From the NCBI GenBank assembly GCA_000320545.1, contig ADNK01001338.1:1-24559 (forward strand): 24,559 bases of DNA. Reading direction: 5' to 3'. Made by a program: the position numbers and the translations under genes. This DNA comes from Bigelowiella natans CCMP2755 (Eukaryota > Cercozoa > Chlorarachniophyceae). Below are positions 23,334 to 24,559 of this stretch, one piece after another. The notes beneath the pieces were generated by a model. It was not told the origin of the DNA, did no database searches, and worked only from the letters and a program-made list of their open reading frames with translations. How positions within the stretch are numbered: position 1 is the stretch's first letter; each line of letters starts with the position of its first letter.

Positions 23334-24123
23334 CTAGCAGTTCTCTGAAGAAAGGAGGTTTCTTTGTGATGATGGCGGGGAAAGGAACAAGACCTTTCTC
23401 GTGTTGACAACCCCAAGAAAAGGCGATATATCGAATCTATACGGTGGAATGTCAAAAGACCTGTCATAGTAGAGAGAAGACATAGAGAGAGGGGGGGGGG
23501 GGGAGGAAAAGAGAAGGATTTACACACAAAAATGAAGTAAGTGCATGTGTGCGTGTTTGAGACTTTCAGCACTGTTGATTCCCTCCTGCAACCCGACTCG
23601 TGACGGTCGTTGTATCGGTATATGACAAGACGTAACCATCATTCGCATCGATGACGCTGATGCGCGTCTCATGGAGCAGCCATTGTTTAGGTGCGGCACA
23701 CAACCACCACGCAAATAAACAAGTGGATACTAATAGATAAATGAGCAAAAATGACAAGACGGCATAAAATTGGATGTTTCTTCCGGCAGCGACTCAGCGG
23801 GTATTCGAATCCGATTTTGAGATAACTCTTCTACGCTGTACCAACGGCTGTTGTGTGTATGGTGAAGTGCGCGATGGGTGTGATATGCGCGTTACATTAT
23901 GCCTGTGAGGGGCCTCCAGAGCAACGGGTTGACCCCCCCTGCAGACAGACAGCAGAAGGAAGAAACAATCGCACAAAAAGGAAGGGATCCGACGATTATG
24001 ACCGTTCAGTCCACACTATCACCCAGCCCCATACCGTCCTGCTTACAGTAACGCAGTGCTCTTACCCGTGTAGATGACAGGAAATGGCGACGCAATGCCA
24101 GCAACTTGGCCATTGATGCGTAT
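23334..24123 (-). CDS. 3' end of an unrecognised membrane-protein gene (continues to the right edge or beyond)
   Basis: Minus-strand exons with matching phases: 24066-24123 (RINGQVAGIASPFPVIYT), 23896-23938 (GVNPLLWRPLTGI), 23573-23779 and 23334-23460 (TAG stop). The acceptors at 23461 and 23939 follow long pyrimidine tracts on the minus strand, and the donor after 24066 is GTAAGA. The third exon encodes a strong transmembrane helix (FYAVLSFLLIYLLVSTC then LFAWWLCAAP) followed by a strand-rich segment (TRISVIDANDGYVLSYTD), and the last exon SFDIPPYRFDISPFLGVV and a polar end. VIDANDGYVL resembles a beta-propeller (PQQ/WD-like) blade, but that is inference. The same DNA is also partly open on the plus strand, so strand choice is the main risk. 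No start codon was identified; upstream exons probably lie beyond 24123. Confidence 0.5.
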
Positions 24124-24476
24124 CTTGAAAGAGGAGGAGGGGGAGGAGGAGGGGGGGGAAGATCAATGCGTCGTTCGTCGCACGAACTTGAATTCGGGTT
24201 CTTCGCGATATATTGTAGTTATTTATTGAAAGTATCAGGTCGTGAGTCGCAATGACTAGCACCATCTTTGCCATTTTAACGACAACAATAACAACAAGAT
24301 ATAAGCAAACTACTTGCAGCTGCCGATGCGAGCCTGCTCCGCAAACTCCGCCAGTGCCTTTTGTTTTGGTGTTATTACGCGTATGAGATAGAGAGGTGTA
24401 TCGGCGTAAGTGCTGCAAAGTTTATTTTTTTAATACTCGCATTACAACAAATTTTACCATCGAGGCTATTGATAAA

Positions 24477-24530
<54 letters not shown>

Positions 24531-24559
24531 ATAATAATATATATATATATACTATAAAG
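24124..24559. other. Right-edge stretch without a confirmed exon; (TA)n at the end
   Basis: It probably belongs to an intron or further 5' exons of the minus-strand membrane-protein gene. The segment 24317-24363 is open on minus (ALAEFAEQARIGSC or GTGGVCGAGSHRQLQ, depending on frame) with a GTAGTT donor-like end but a poor acceptor. It is also open on plus from an acceptor at 24319 to a GTAAGT at 24406. From about 24479 to the end there are (TA)n arrays with ATA interruptions. Confidence 0.5.

Noticed and set aside
23573-23700. Plus-strand frame with one internal TGA (LLIPSCNPTRDGRCIGI, then QDVTIIRIDDADARL), which suggested a recoded stop
   Set aside because: TGA is the normal stop in the CapZ beta and Yippee genes here, and the minus strand has an uninterrupted exon with better splice sites over the same bases.
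24320-24405. Plus-strand exon candidate ADASLLRKLRQCLLFWCYYA ending at a GTAAGT
   Set aside because: It fits only the plus-strand model of the right end, which has weaker splice signals overall than the minus model; left undecided.

Overview
The window is nuclear DNA from an intron-rich microbial eukaryote; I could not pin the lineage down. The evidence is short GT-AG introns (about 60-315 bases in the clean genes), genes on both strands, eukaryote-specific families (F-actin capping protein beta, Yippee) and very many dinucleotide and trinucleotide microsatellites. I found no prokaryotic operon, rRNA, tRNA, CRISPR array or intact transposon. Every gene model was assembled by hand from splice signals, phase continuity and family motifs.

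Layout. (1) Bases 1-4917, plus strand: a many-exon gene for a Lys/Glu-rich, coiled-coil-like protein ending in a C-terminal membrane anchor; its introns are full of microsatellites. (2) 4918-5979: a spacer with extreme CTAG enrichment. (3) 5980-7228, minus: F-actin capping protein beta, 7 exons, complete. (4) 7229-9182: spacer with an 8-bp tandem repeat. (5) 9183-11913, minus: methylenetetrahydrofolate reductase, 12 exons, with a Lys-rich tail in place of the usual eukaryotic regulatory domain. (6) 11914-12233: a divergent promoter interval. (7) 12234-16540, plus: a 12-exon gene with a signal peptide, an AmiE/PBP4*-like serine hydrolase domain and a NamZ-type (DUF1343, GH171) exo-N-acetylmuramidase domain. 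(8) 17245-17815, minus: a complete 4-exon Yippee protein. (9) 18446-18880, plus: a single-exon hydrophilic ORF. (10) 19027-23295, plus: a 14-exon gene of unrecognised family, about 437 aa. (11) 23334 to the right edge, minus: the 3' end of a gene with a transmembrane segment, converging on gene 10.

The outstanding item is the secreted hydrolase-NamZ fusion. In Bacillus subtilis the corresponding activities (AmiE, removing peptides from MurNAc; NamZ, releasing MurNAc from chain ends) are separate products of one cell-wall recycling cluster. Here they form one polypeptide in an intron-containing eukaryotic gene, which suggests bacterial wall digestion by a phagotrophic or osmotrophic protist. 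The other named genes are housekeeping functions (one-carbon metabolism, actin capping, a zinc-binding Yippee fold) and show no functional link to it beyond proximity.
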